NCBI GenBank assembly: GCA_002782905.1
Contig: PFJA01000286.1
Span: forward strand, 1-50,787
Reading direction: 5' to 3'
DNA from: Lysobacterales bacterium CG_4_10_14_3_um_filter_64_11
GTDB taxonomy: Bacteria > Pseudomonadota > Gammaproteobacteria > Xanthomonadales > Xanthomonadaceae
Length of the DNA: 50,787 bases
The notes under the pieces were generated by a model, which saw nothing but the letters and a program-made list of their open reading frames with translations, made no database searches and had not been told where the DNA came from. The position numbers were made by a program, and so were the translations under genes. This document shows, piece by piece, positions 41,799 through 49,748 of the stretch. Numbering within the stretch: position 1 is the stretch's first letter; each line of letters opens with the position of its first letter.

Positions 41799-43142
41799 AT
41801 GAGCAACCCAACCACCACCGCGCGCGAAGGCAGCCTCGCTGCGCCCACCCGGCATCCGCTGGATTGGCAAAGCCCGGCGTTTTGGGATCAAGACGCGCTC
41901 GATCACGAACTGCAACGGGTGTTCGACCTGTGCCATGGGTGCCGTCGTTGCGTCAGCCTGTGTCACGCGTTTCCGACCCTGTTCGACCTGGTCGACAATT
42001 GCGAAACCATGGAAGTGGACGGCGTAGCCAAGGCCGATTACGGCAAGGTGGTGGAGCAGTGCTACCTGTGCGACCTGTGCTACCAGACCAAGTGCCCGTA
42101 CATTCCGCCGCACGAATGGAACATCGATTTTCCGCATCTGATGTTGCGCGCCAAAGCGGTACAGTTTCGCCGCGATGGCGCACCGGCGGCGGCCAGGCTG
42201 CTGTCGGCTACCAAGACCGTCGGCAAGCTGGCCTCGATCCCGGTGCTGGTGCAGGCGGTGAACTGGGGTAATCACAACAACGCCGTGCGTGCCGTGCTGG
42301 AAAGCACGCTCGGCGTGCATCGCGATGCCGCGGTACCCGAATATCACAGCGACAGCGCCGAGCAGCGCGTGCGCGACGACGACAGCGGCGAGCATGCCGT
42401 CGCCGCCGGCCCGACGCGTGGCAAGGTGGCGGTGTTCGTCACCTGCTATGGCCGTTTCAACCATCCGCAGATGGTCGAAGATCTGGTGGCGGTGTACCGC
42501 CACAACGGCATTGCGGTGAAGCTGATCCGCAAGAATCAGTGTTGCGGCATGCCCAAGCTGGAGCTCGGCGATCTCGACTCGGTCGATCGCTACAAGCGTG
42601 AGAATCTGCCCGAGTTGACGGCACTGGTTGAACAGGGCTGGGATATCGTGGCGCCGATTCCGTCGTGCGTGCTGATGTTCAAGCAGGAACTGCCGCTGAT
42701 GTACCCGGAAGACGCGCAGGTACAGGCGGTCAAGCGCGCGATCTTCGATCCGTTCGAGTACCTGATGCACCGCCACACTGCCGGTCAGCTCAACACCGAG
42801 TTTCGCCATGGGCTCGGCAAGGTGGCGTGGCAGGTGGCCTGCCACCAGCGGGTGCAGAACATCGGCCCGAAGACCAGGCAGGTGTTGGAGCTGGTGCCAG
42901 GCACCGACGTTATCGCGATCGAACGCTGCTCCGGTCACGACGGCACCTACGGCGTCAAGAAAGCCAGCTACGCACTGGCGCGCAAGATCGCCAAGCCGGT
43001 GGAGACGCGGGTACAACAGGCGCAGGCGGATCATTTCACCAGCGACTGCGTGATGGCCGGCAACCACATCGCGCACGGCCTCGGCGATGGCCGCAGCGCC
43101 GAACATCCGCTCAGTTTGCTGCGCCGGGCGTATGGCATTTAG
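41799..43142 (+). CDS. Fe-S oxidoreductase with CCG domains (GlpC/HdrB-like)
   Basis: This 447-residue protein has two 4Fe-4S motifs: C45-x2-C48-x2-C51-x3-C55 and C88-x2-C91-x2-C94-x4-C99-P. Two CCG-type domains follow as in GlpC, LutA and HdrB. The first carries QCCGMPKLELGD (C248, C249). The second reads ERCSGHDGTYG, with Ser in place of the second cysteine. The build suggests electron transfer to a partner, plausibly the rubrerythrin upstream, which lacks a rubredoxin domain. It is a recurrent neighbour of rubrerythrin and DUF3501 genes. No experimental role is known to me. No signal peptide or membrane segment is seen. Confidence 0.88.
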   Translation: MSNPTTTAREGSLAAPTRHPLDWQSPAFWDQDALDHELQRVFDLCHGCRRCVSLCHAFPTLFDLVDNCETMEVDGVAKADYGKVVEQCYLCDLCYQTKCPYIPPHEWNIDFPHLMLRAKAVQFRRDGAPAAARLLSATKTVGKLASIPVLVQAVNWGNHNNAVRAVLESTLGVHRDAAVPEYHSDSAEQRVRDDDSGEHAVAAGPTRGKVAVFVTCYGRFNHPQMVEDLVAVYRHNGIAVKLIRKNQCCGMPKLELGDLDSVDRYKRENLPELTALVEQGWDIVAPIPSCVLMFKQELPLMYPEDAQVQAVKRAIFDPFEYLMHRHTAGQLNTEFRHGLGKVAWQVACHQRVQNIGPKTRQVLELVPGTDVIAIERCSGHDGTYGVKKASYALARKIAKPVETRVQQAQADHFTSDCVMAGNHIAHGLGDGRSAEHPLSLLRRAYGI

Positions 43143-43218
43143 GCGCGGTGGGCCGCATCTCGCGCGGCAACGTCCGATCGCGCATGAGGGGCCCCACGGG
43201 AGGAGCAGGTCAACGCTC

Positions 43219-43305
43219 GTGGGAGCGCATCTCGCGCGCGAAGCGTCTCGCCGCATTGTTCGCCGGCAGAGCCTGCCACAGGCTTGATCTGGGCTCGGCT
43301 CCCAC
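43219..43305. repeat. GTGGGAGC-type inverted repeat, Fe-S/DUF3501 gap
   Basis: GTGGGAGC (43219-43226) and GCTCCCAC (43298-43305) are inverted ends of an 87-bp element. An inner CTTGATCTGGG matches the repeat near 31871. It occupies the 220-bp gap before the DUF3501 gene. Confidence 0.6.
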
Positions 43306-43362
43306 CGCAACACTGGCTTGCATCAGCATCACGCGCTCAGCACAACCAAACCGAGGAATCGC

Positions 43363-43944
43363 ATGAACGCTTTGTCACGAACCGAGCTCTACACCCTTGA
43401 AGCCTATGCCAGTGCGCGCGCTGCATTTCGCGCCACAGTGATTGCGCACAAGAAGAACCGCCAGGTGCCCCTGGGCGAGCACATCACCCTGCTGTTCGAG
43501 GACCGTCTCACCATCCAGTATCAGGTGCAGGAAATGCTGCGCATTGAGCGCATCTTTGAACCCGAAGCCATTCAGGATGAGCTCGACACCTACAACGCCC
43601 TGATCCCGACCGGGAGCAATCTCAAGGCGACGATGTTGATCGAGTTCCCCGACGAGGCGCAGCGCCGCATCGAGCTGGCGCGGCTCGGCGACATCGAGCA
43701 CAAGGTTTATGCCGAAGTGGAAGGCTTGGGTCGCGCGTTCGCGATTGCCGACGAGGACATGCAGCGCAGCAATTCCGAAAAAACCGCGGCGGTGCATTTT
43801 CTGCGCTTTGAGTTCAGTGCCGAGCAGATTGCCGCGCTGCGCGCCGGTGCCGAGTTCGGCTTCGGCATCGATGATGAGCGCCTGCGCGTAGGCCATACCC
43901 TCAAGCGCGATACCCGCGCGGCATTGCTTGCGGATTTTGGCTGA
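43363..43944 (+). CDS. DUF3501 family protein
   Basis: This 193-residue cytosolic protein begins MNALSRTELYTLEAYASARAAFRATVIAHKKNRQVPLGEHITLLFEDRLT, the DUF3501 pattern. It also has QVQEMLRIERIFEPEAIQDELDTYNALIP and a C-terminal acidic/aromatic stretch. There is no cysteine cluster or transmembrane segment. GAGGA lies upstream of ATG 43363. The family's function is not established. Its repeated association with rubrerythrin and a CCG-type Fe-S protein, seen here behind an OxyR box, suggests a part in peroxide defence or Fe-S repair. Confidence 0.88.
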   Translation: MNALSRTELYTLEAYASARAAFRATVIAHKKNRQVPLGEHITLLFEDRLTIQYQVQEMLRIERIFEPEAIQDELDTYNALIPTGSNLKATMLIEFPDEAQRRIELARLGDIEHKVYAEVEGLGRAFAIADEDMQRSNSEKTAAVHFLRFEFSAEQIAALRAGAEFGFGIDDERLRVGHTLKRDTRAALLADFG

Positions 43945-44085
43945 GCGATTGCCATCGCCCATTTTCGCGACGCGCCGTGTCGGTACCGGTTGTGGCGGGG
44001 TGTTGGCAAAAGCCGCGCCATGTGCACCCGCGCGGTGGGTTTTGAACGCGCTACGATGACCGCCTCGCGGCAAGCGCGGTAGCCA

Positions 44086-45147
44086 ATGCGCAAGATCCTC
44101 CACATCGACATGGACGCGTTCTACGCCTCGGTCGAGCAACGCGACGACCCGGCGCTGCGCGGGCGGCCGGTGGTGGTGGCATGGCGCGGTGCACGTTCGG
44201 TGGTGTGCGCGGCTTCGTACGAGGCGCGGCGCTTCGGCATCCGTTCAGCGATGCCGGCGCTGCGCGCCGAGCGGCTGTGTCCCGATGCGGTGTTCGTGGC
44301 GCCGGATTTCAGCCGTTATCGCGCGGTGTCGCGGCAGATCCGGCACATCTTCCTCAGCCATACGCCGCTGGTCGAGCCGTTGTCGCTGGATGAGGCGTAT
44401 CTGGATGTCAGCGACTACCGGCACGGTCTGTCCAGCGCCACCGCGGTGGCGCAGGCGATCCGCGCGCAGATCCGCGAGGTCACTGCGCTGACCGCATCGG
44501 CCGGGGTGGCGCCGAACAAGTTTCTCGCCAAGATCGCTTCGGACTGGCGCAAGCCTGATGGTCTGTTCGTGATCCGGCCGGCACAGGTCGAGGCGTTTCT
44601 CACGCCGTTGCCGGTGGGCCGCATCCCCGGCGTCGGCACGGTGACCCAGGCCAAGCTGGGCGGGCTGGGCATCGCTACCGTCGGCCAGTTGCGCGCGTGG
44701 ACGCAGCGCGATCTGCAAGCGCACTTCGGCCGTTACGGGCAGCGTCTGCACGAACTGGCGCGCGGCATCGATGCGCACCCGGTGTGCGTGGATCGACCGA
44801 CGCAATCGATCTCGGCGGAGGACACGTTTGCGCAAGACCTGCCCCTGACGGCGCTGCAACCGCCATTGCAGGCATTGGCCGAACGCGCGTGGCAAGCCGC
44901 CAGCAAGGAAGCGCGGGTGGGCCGCACGGTGGTGCTCAAACTCAAGACGGCCGACTTCCGAACCCTCACTCGCAGCCACACCGCGGACACACCGCCAGCT
45001 GACTTCGCACAATTCATGGCGATTGCCAAGGCCCTGTGCCGGCGTGTCGAATTGCCGCACGACACGCGGTATCGCCTGCTTGGCGTCGGCCTGTCGAATT
45101 TTGTCGCGCGCGACGCGCTGCCGCCGCAGGCAGAATTGTTCGATTGA
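44086..45147 (+). CDS. dinB: DNA polymerase IV (DinB)
   Basis: This 353-residue Y-family polymerase does error-prone translesion synthesis. Metal ligands lie in HIDMDAFYASVEQ (Asp8) and SLDEAYLDV (Asp102, Glu103). The TASAGVAPNKFLAKIASDWRKPDG segment and the helix-hairpin-helix with IPGVGTVTQAKLGGLGI follow, then the little-finger domain. The length matches E. coli DinB (351). No LexA-like palindrome is evident upstream. The tail lacks a textbook beta-clamp motif, but LPPQAELFD may serve. It ends 12 bp from a dispersed repeat that reaches the dxs stop codon. Confidence 0.96.
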   Translation: MRKILHIDMDAFYASVEQRDDPALRGRPVVVAWRGARSVVCAASYEARRFGIRSAMPALRAERLCPDAVFVAPDFSRYRAVSRQIRHIFLSHTPLVEPLSLDEAYLDVSDYRHGLSSATAVAQAIRAQIREVTALTASAGVAPNKFLAKIASDWRKPDGLFVIRPAQVEAFLTPLPVGRIPGVGTVTQAKLGGLGIATVGQLRAWTQRDLQAHFGRYGQRLHELARGIDAHPVCVDRPTQSISAEDTFAQDLPLTALQPPLQALAERAWQAASKEARVGRTVVLKLKTADFRTLTRSHTADTPPADFAQFMAIAKALCRRVELPHDTRYRLLGVGLSNFVARDALPPQAELFD

Positions 45148-45159
45148 CCGCGGCCCCTG

Positions 45160-45282
45160 GGACATGCTGATCAACCCAGGGTTTTCGCAGGCCATGGATG
45201 GGCTGCACGCGGAGCACTCACGCAAGGGATTGATCCGGCGAGTCTGAAAAGTCCAGGATCGACTTGTTCAGACCATCCCTTA
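45160..45282 (-). repeat. Stop-codon-abutting dispersed repeat, copy 2
   Basis: Read on the minus strand, this begins with the dxs TAA and runs about 123 bp toward dinB. It matches 22483-22635 in block order but lacks that copy's extra 30-bp hairpin. The head forms a GTCTGAA..TTCAGAC stem-loop. As in copy 1, the element boundary coincides with the stop codon of the upstream gene. Confidence 0.75.
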
Positions 45283-47181
45283 CAGCCCCGCCACGTTGCG
45301 CACATCGGCAAGCGCCGGCCAGCGTGCCAGAATCGCCCGGCGAATGCCTGCCGCGTCGATACCGGCTTCGGCAAGCAGCTCGTCGCGGCTGGCGTGCTGT
45401 TGAAAGGCATCCGGCAGGCCAAGATGTAGAATCGGTACGGTCATCCCTTCCGCGGCCAGCAGTTCGGCCACACCGGCGCCCGCGCCGCCGGCGATGACGT
45501 TGTCCTCGATGGTGACCAGCGCCTCATGGCTGCGCGCCAGGCGCAGGATCAGTTCACGATCCAGCGGTTTGACGAAGCGCATGTTGACCACGCTCAGGCC
45601 GAGCTCGGCCGCCACCGTTTCCGCCGCTGCCAGCGGCGAACCAAACGCCAGCAGCGCGATGCGGCTGCCGTGACGGCGCAATTCCGCCGTGCCGATGGGC
45701 AGCGTATCAAGCGCCGCCTGCACCGCCACGCCGGGGCCATTGCCGCGCGGATAACGCACGGCCGCCGGGCCGGCATGCGCAAAGCCGGTGCTGAGCAGTT
45801 GCCGGCATTCATTTTCGTTGCTCGGCGCCATCACCAGCAGGTTCGGGATGCAGCGCAGAAAGCTCAGATCGAAGCTGCCGGCGTGGGTAGCGCCATCAGG
45901 GCCGACCACACCGGCACGGTCGAGTGCGAACAGCACGTCGAGATTCTGGATCGCAACATCGTGGATCAGTTGATCGTAGCCGCGTTGCAAGAACGTCGAA
46001 TAGATCGCGACGACTGGCTTCATGCCCTCGCAGGCCATGCCGGCAGCCAGCGTTACCGCGTGTTGTTCGGCGATGGCAACGTCGAAATAGCGCGCCGGAT
46101 ATTGCTTGCTGAAGCGGACCAGACCCGAGCCTTCACGCATCGCCGGGGTGATGCCGAGCAAGCGGCTGTCGGCTGCCGCCATGTCGCACAGCCAGTCGCC
46201 GAACACCTCGGTATAGCTGGGCTTGGCCGCTGCCGATTTTTTCACCACGCCCAGCTCGGGGTCGAACGGGCCGACCGCGTGGTAACCGATCTGATCGCCC
46301 TCGGCCAGTTCGTAGCCCTTGCCCTTGGTGGTGATCACATGCAGCAATTGCGGCCCCTTGAGGCCCTTGAGCGTGTTCAGCGCGGTGAGCAGTGCCGGCA
46401 GGTTGTGGCCATCGATCGGGCCGGTGTAGTGGAAGCCCATTTCCTCAAACAGGGTCGACGGCACGAACATGCCCTTCCAGTGTTCTTCCCAGCGCCGCAT
46501 GAAGCGCGCGGTGGGGCGGTTCTTGTCGCCGAGCAGGCGCTTGCCGCCCTCGCGCAGCGAATTGAGTGTGCGGTTGGTCATGATCCGGCCAAACATCTTG
46601 GTCAGGCCACCGACATTTTCGGAGATCGACATCTGGTTGTCGTTGAGCACCACCAGCAGGTTCGGCTCGGGCTCGACGCCGCCGGCATGATTGAGTGCTT
46701 CATAAGCCATGCCGGCCGTCATCGCGCCATCGCCAATGACCGCTACCACACGCCGCTCATCGCCGCGTTGCGCCAGCGCCAGTGCCATGCCCAGCGCCGC
46801 CGAGATCGAGGTCGAACTGTGGCCGACACCGAACGCGTCGTACGCGCTTTCCTCACGCTTCGGGAACGGCGCAATGCCGTCCTTGAGCTTCACGGTCTTG
46901 ATCCGGTCGCGGCGGCCGCTGAGGATCTTGTGCGGGTAGCACTGGTGGCCGACATCCCAGACCACGCGATCGTCCGGGGTGTTGAACACGTAGTGCAGGG
47001 CGACGGTGAGTTCGATCACGCCAAGGCCGGCAGCAAAATGGCCGCCCACCTTGGCGACCGTCTCGATCAGGTAGGCGCGCAGTTCATCGGCGACCGCGGT
47101 GAGCTGGTCTTCGGCAACGCCGCGCAGATCGCTGGGCACGGCAATCTGCGATAGCAAGGGGTAGCGGCTGGGGTCGATCAT
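45280..47181 (-). CDS. dxs: 1-Deoxy-D-xylulose-5-phosphate synthase
   Basis: This 633-residue TPP enzyme condenses pyruvate and glyceraldehyde 3-phosphate, the first step of the MEP isoprenoid route. It has VGHQCYPHKILSGR and the TPP motif GDGAMTAGMAYEALNHAG...LNDNQMSIS. The pyrimidine domain has FDVAIAEQHAVTLAAGMACEG with the catalytic glutamate, and the C-terminal transketolase domain follows. The start MIDPSRYPLLSQI is the conserved beginning. Length is normal (about 620-640). It is 76 nt downstream of a receiver-like gene on the same strand. Confidence 0.97.
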   Translation of the reverse strand: MIDPSRYPLLSQIAVPSDLRGVAEDQLTAVADELRAYLIETVAKVGGHFAAGLGVIELTVALHYVFNTPDDRVVWDVGHQCYPHKILSGRRDRIKTVKLKDGIAPFPKREESAYDAFGVGHSSTSISAALGMALALAQRGDERRVVAVIGDGAMTAGMAYEALNHAGGVEPEPNLLVVLNDNQMSISENVGGLTKMFGRIMTNRTLNSLREGGKRLLGDKNRPTARFMRRWEEHWKGMFVPSTLFEEMGFHYTGPIDGHNLPALLTALNTLKGLKGPQLLHVITTKGKGYELAEGDQIGYHAVGPFDPELGVVKKSAAAKPSYTEVFGDWLCDMAAADSRLLGITPAMREGSGLVRFSKQYPARYFDVAIAEQHAVTLAAGMACEGMKPVVAIYSTFLQRGYDQLIHDVAIQNLDVLFALDRAGVVGPDGATHAGSFDLSFLRCIPNLLVMAPSNENECRQLLSTGFAHAGPAAVRYPRGNGPGVAVQAALDTLPIGTAELRRHGSRIALLAFGSPLAAAETVAAELGLSVVNMRFVKPLDRELILRLARSHEALVTIEDNVIAGGAGAGVAELLAAEGMTVPILHLGLPDAFQQHASRDELLAEAGIDAAGIRRAILARWPALADVRNVAGL

Positions 47182-47257
47182 TGCCTGTCACATCAGTGCA
47201 AAGCGTGATTTTCGGCCGTTCGGCCGGCCGCGGCAAGGCGCATCGCCCAATTGTGCG

Positions 47258-48256
47258 TTAGCGTTTGCCGCGCAGGCGGTCAAACAACCCGGTTTTTGCC
47301 ACTTGCTCGGGTTCGGGCTCGGGCACCCGCTCGACGTGTGCGAACCCGGAGGCGAGATTGGCATTGACAAAATCAATGACCTCGCTGACCGGCGCTGTGC
47401 TCAGCTCGGCAATCTCGGCAATCGTCGCCGGGCCCTTCATCATCGTCGTGGCGATGCGGAAATGCTTGGGGAACTCGCGTTCGATCTGTGGCCACTTGCT
47501 GAGCGAGAAGCGCTCGTCCAGGGAATACCCTTCGGCCAGTGTGCCTTCGCCCCCAACCAACGCAAACAACCAGCGCAGCCGCGCCATGGGTTGCGCGCCG
47601 CCTTTTTTGACCACCTCGGCGAAGGCTGCCGCATCGACGGTGCGCAGCTCGTGCGCAGGCATATCGCCCTGGCAGAAAGGCAGCAGTGCCTTGAGTGAGC
47701 TCGGCCCGAAATACACCCGCGTTTCCGGATCGAGCACCAACGGCTCGGCGCCACTGCGGGTAATGCAAACCGGCTGCTGCAACGCGCCCGGCACCAGATA
47801 ATCGCCCAGACGCGGCGCGCGTGGCGGTGGCGGCGGTGCTGGCGCCGCCGTGGCGGGGGCGGCAGCGCTGGCAACCGTGGCGGCTTGCTGCGGTATCGCA
47901 GCGGTGGGTGCCGCGGCGACCGCTTTCGCCGGTGCCGATGACTCGGCCAGCGGCGCGGCAGCCTGCACGGTGCGCATCAATTCGCAGAGCGCGTCTGCGC
48001 TCACCGGACGCGCCAGGCGCAAACCCGGTTCACTGCGGCTACCGGCAGTCAGCGGGATGACGGTTTGCTCGCCCTGCCGCGCACGCAGCCAGGTCATTTG
48101 CCCGTAAATCGAGTCGATATCGACCACCAGCACGTCGGCACTGCGTTCGTCACGCAATTGAAATGCGCGCCCAGTGCTGGCGTTGGCTGCATCAAATAGC
48201 ACGTGTAATCCATCGCGCTCGTCCGGCTCCATACCGGTAAAACACCATCCTCGCAT
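47258..48256 (-). CDS. Receiver-like regulator with Pro/Ala linker, function unknown
   Basis: This 332-residue protein has an N-terminal alpha/beta segment (GLHVLFDAANASTGRAF...ADVLVVDIDSIYG...IPLTAG) that resembles a degenerate response-regulator receiver. An Ala/Pro-rich linker (about 110-155) is followed by a C-terminal domain. That domain includes LDERFSLSKWPQIEREFPKHFRIATTMMKGPATIAEIAEL and a helix-turn-helix-like end. No typical output domain is recognised. I place the start at ATG 48256, with GGAGGGG upstream; ATG 48262 is equally possible. It is cytosolic. A regulatory role is inferred only from the fold pattern. Confidence 0.72.
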   Translation of the reverse strand: MRGWCFTGMEPDERDGLHVLFDAANASTGRAFQLRDERSADVLVVDIDSIYGQMTWLRARQGEQTVIPLTAGSRSEPGLRLARPVSADALCELMRTVQAAAPLAESSAPAKAVAAAPTAAIPQQAATVASAAAPATAAPAPPPPPRAPRLGDYLVPGALQQPVCITRSGAEPLVLDPETRVYFGPSSLKALLPFCQGDMPAHELRTVDAAAFAEVVKKGGAQPMARLRWLFALVGGEGTLAEGYSLDERFSLSKWPQIEREFPKHFRIATTMMKGPATIAEIAELSTAPVSEVIDFVNANLASGFAHVERVPEPEPEQVAKTGLFDRLRGKR

Positions 48257-48352
48257 GAACATCCCCCTCCGGATTCGAGCGCGGCGCGCCATCAAAGCTG
48301 CGCAAGTGTCCGGGAATTGGCTACTTGCGTCAATTGGTTGCGGTGGTTGCGC

Positions 48353-49000
48353 TCAGCCGCTCAGCCGCGCCCGCCGCGGCAGATGGCTTTTCAAAAACGC
48401 CATTTGGTCGGCCAGGATGTTGCGGTTGGACAGGATCAGATGTTCCACCCAACTGGGCCGGAATGGCACCGCCAGCAGCGGCATGCTGGCCTGTTGCGGG
48501 GTGCGGTTGCCCTTGCGCGAATTGCAGCCGATGCAGGCAGACACCACGTTTTCCCAGATGTCGCGGCCACCGCGCGAAATCGGCTGTACGTGGTCGCGGG
48601 TCAGTTGATGGCGGCCGAGTTCATTGCCACAGTACAGGCAAAGATGGCCGTCACGGGCAAACAAGGCGGTGTTGGTCAGCGCCGGCGTTGGGTCGATGGC
48701 ACCCGCGCGCGCATGCCCGCGCGCGGCGATGATCGAGTGCAATTCGAGCACGCTCTGGCGGCCGCTGCCACGGTTGGTGCCGCCGCGCACCACCAGGCAG
48801 GGGATGCCCAGGGTCCAGACGACGGCATCACGTGCATACAGGCAGGCGGCATCCTGCCAGCTGATCCAGTTCAGGATGCGGCCATGGGCATCGAGCGAGA
48901 GTACGCGCGGCGGATGCGCGGTGCCGGCAAAAACCGGCTGTGCCGGGAACGGAACGATTCCGGCGGAGAGGTGGCGTGGACCGGTAATGACGGTATCCAT
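48353..49000 (-). CDS. HNH endonuclease family protein
   Basis: This 215-residue protein carries an HNH domain near residues 119-165. Zinc cysteines are C121/C124 (CLYCG) and C156/C159 (CIGCN). The catalytic region LTRDHVQPISRGG has His137, and Asn151 follows. The N-terminal 100 residues (VLSLDAHGRILNWISWQDAACLYARDAVVWT) match a widespread single-copy HNH protein of proteobacteria and cyanobacteria. That protein is not tied to restriction systems and its role is unknown. ATG 49000 has AGTGGG upstream. It follows the GNAT gene by 53 nt on the same strand. Confidence 0.88.
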   Translation of the reverse strand: MDTVITGPRHLSAGIVPFPAQPVFAGTAHPPRVLSLDAHGRILNWISWQDAACLYARDAVVWTLGIPCLVVRGGTNRGSGRQSVLELHSIIAARGHARAGAIDPTPALTNTALFARDGHLCLYCGNELGRHQLTRDHVQPISRGGRDIWENVVSACIGCNSRKGNRTPQQASMPLLAVPFRPSWVEHLILSNRNILADQMAFLKSHLPRRARLSG

Positions 49001-49053
49001 TGCCCACTGAGCATAAAGCAAAACCGTGACGTTTTGTTGCTGATGGCGCGCGT

Positions 49054-49539
49054 TTACAGCGGTTTTGCCAGTCGCAGCATGTCAGTGTGGTAGCCGGCCG
49101 CCTGATACACCGCCAATGCCCGCGTGTTGCCCGGGAAAGCGCCCAGTGTCAGCCGCTCACAGCGATGCTCGCGCGCGAATGCCTCGGCGTAGTCAAGCAA
49201 TGCCCGGCCCAGGCCGCGTCCATCCCAGTGCGTCGCCACCGCAATGTCAGAGATATGACAATTCATCTTGCCCGAAAAATGATCGGTGACCAATTGCAGG
49301 TGCAAAAAACCGGCGGCGCTGCCATCGTCGGTTTCGGCGATCAGCAGAAAACTGCCGGGATGCGGTTCTTCGAGGTGCTTGAGCAGGTCGCGGTGGATGC
49401 CATCGGCCACCACTGGCCGCTTGCGCCCGGGCGGCAGCTCAAAATCGACGAACCGTGGCACCAGAGAAAGGATGAAATCATCATCACCGGGCTGTGCTGC
49501 GCGCATGAGCAACTCGGTGTCACCGACCTGGATATGCAT
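49054..49539 (-). CDS. GNAT-family N-acetyltransferase
   Basis: This 161-residue protein has the GNAT core: SFLLIAETDDGSAAGFLHLQL, CHISDIAVATHWDGRGLGRALLDYAEAFAREH (acetyl-CoA loop GRGLGRA) and LGAFPGNTRALAVYQAAGYHTDM. It transfers acetyl from acetyl-CoA to an amine; the substrate is unknown. I chose ATG 49539 (MHIQVGDTELLMRAA). The upstream extension of 35 codons has no domain character. The first gene of a likely pair with the HNH gene. Confidence 0.86.
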   Translation of the reverse strand: MHIQVGDTELLMRAAQPGDDDFILSLVPRFVDFELPPGRKRPVVADGIHRDLLKHLEEPHPGSFLLIAETDDGSAAGFLHLQLVTDHFSGKMNCHISDIAVATHWDGRGLGRALLDYAEAFAREHRCERLTLGAFPGNTRALAVYQAAGYHTDMLRLAKPL

Positions 49540-49676
49540 GCTGATTGGCGCTTTTTTGGGTTGGTTGGGCCGAACGTTGGCCGTGCTCACGCACAAGACT
49601 ACCGAACTGGCGCAAATGCGCAACTGCCAGCGGCTGGCCTTCACCGATATTTAACCCAAACTCACGCACTATCGCC

Positions 49677-49700
49677 CGCCGTGCAGCGCGCGGCACGGCG
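49677..49700. other. Palindromic hairpin upstream of TraB-family gene
   Basis: CGCCGTGC-N8-GCACGGCG forms a perfect 8-bp stem 48 nt before the TraB-family start. It is followed by only three T. It could be an operator, leader hairpin or REP fragment. Confidence 0.3.
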
Positions 49701-49748
49701 TTTGCGGCGTGTACACCGTTACCGATGTCATCATCAGGAAAACCCATC

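Noticed and set aside
41301..43313. 670-codon minus-strand frame opposite rubrerythrin and the Fe-S gene
   Set aside because: Spans two real genes in opposite orientation, with no motifs or ribosome site.
44052..44057. TACGAT as a -10 for dinB
   Set aside because: No matching -35 and no LexA-type palindrome nearby; support is too weak to list.
45526..47154. 542-codon plus-strand frame opposite dxs
   Set aside because: Antisense to a full-length, motif-complete Dxs.
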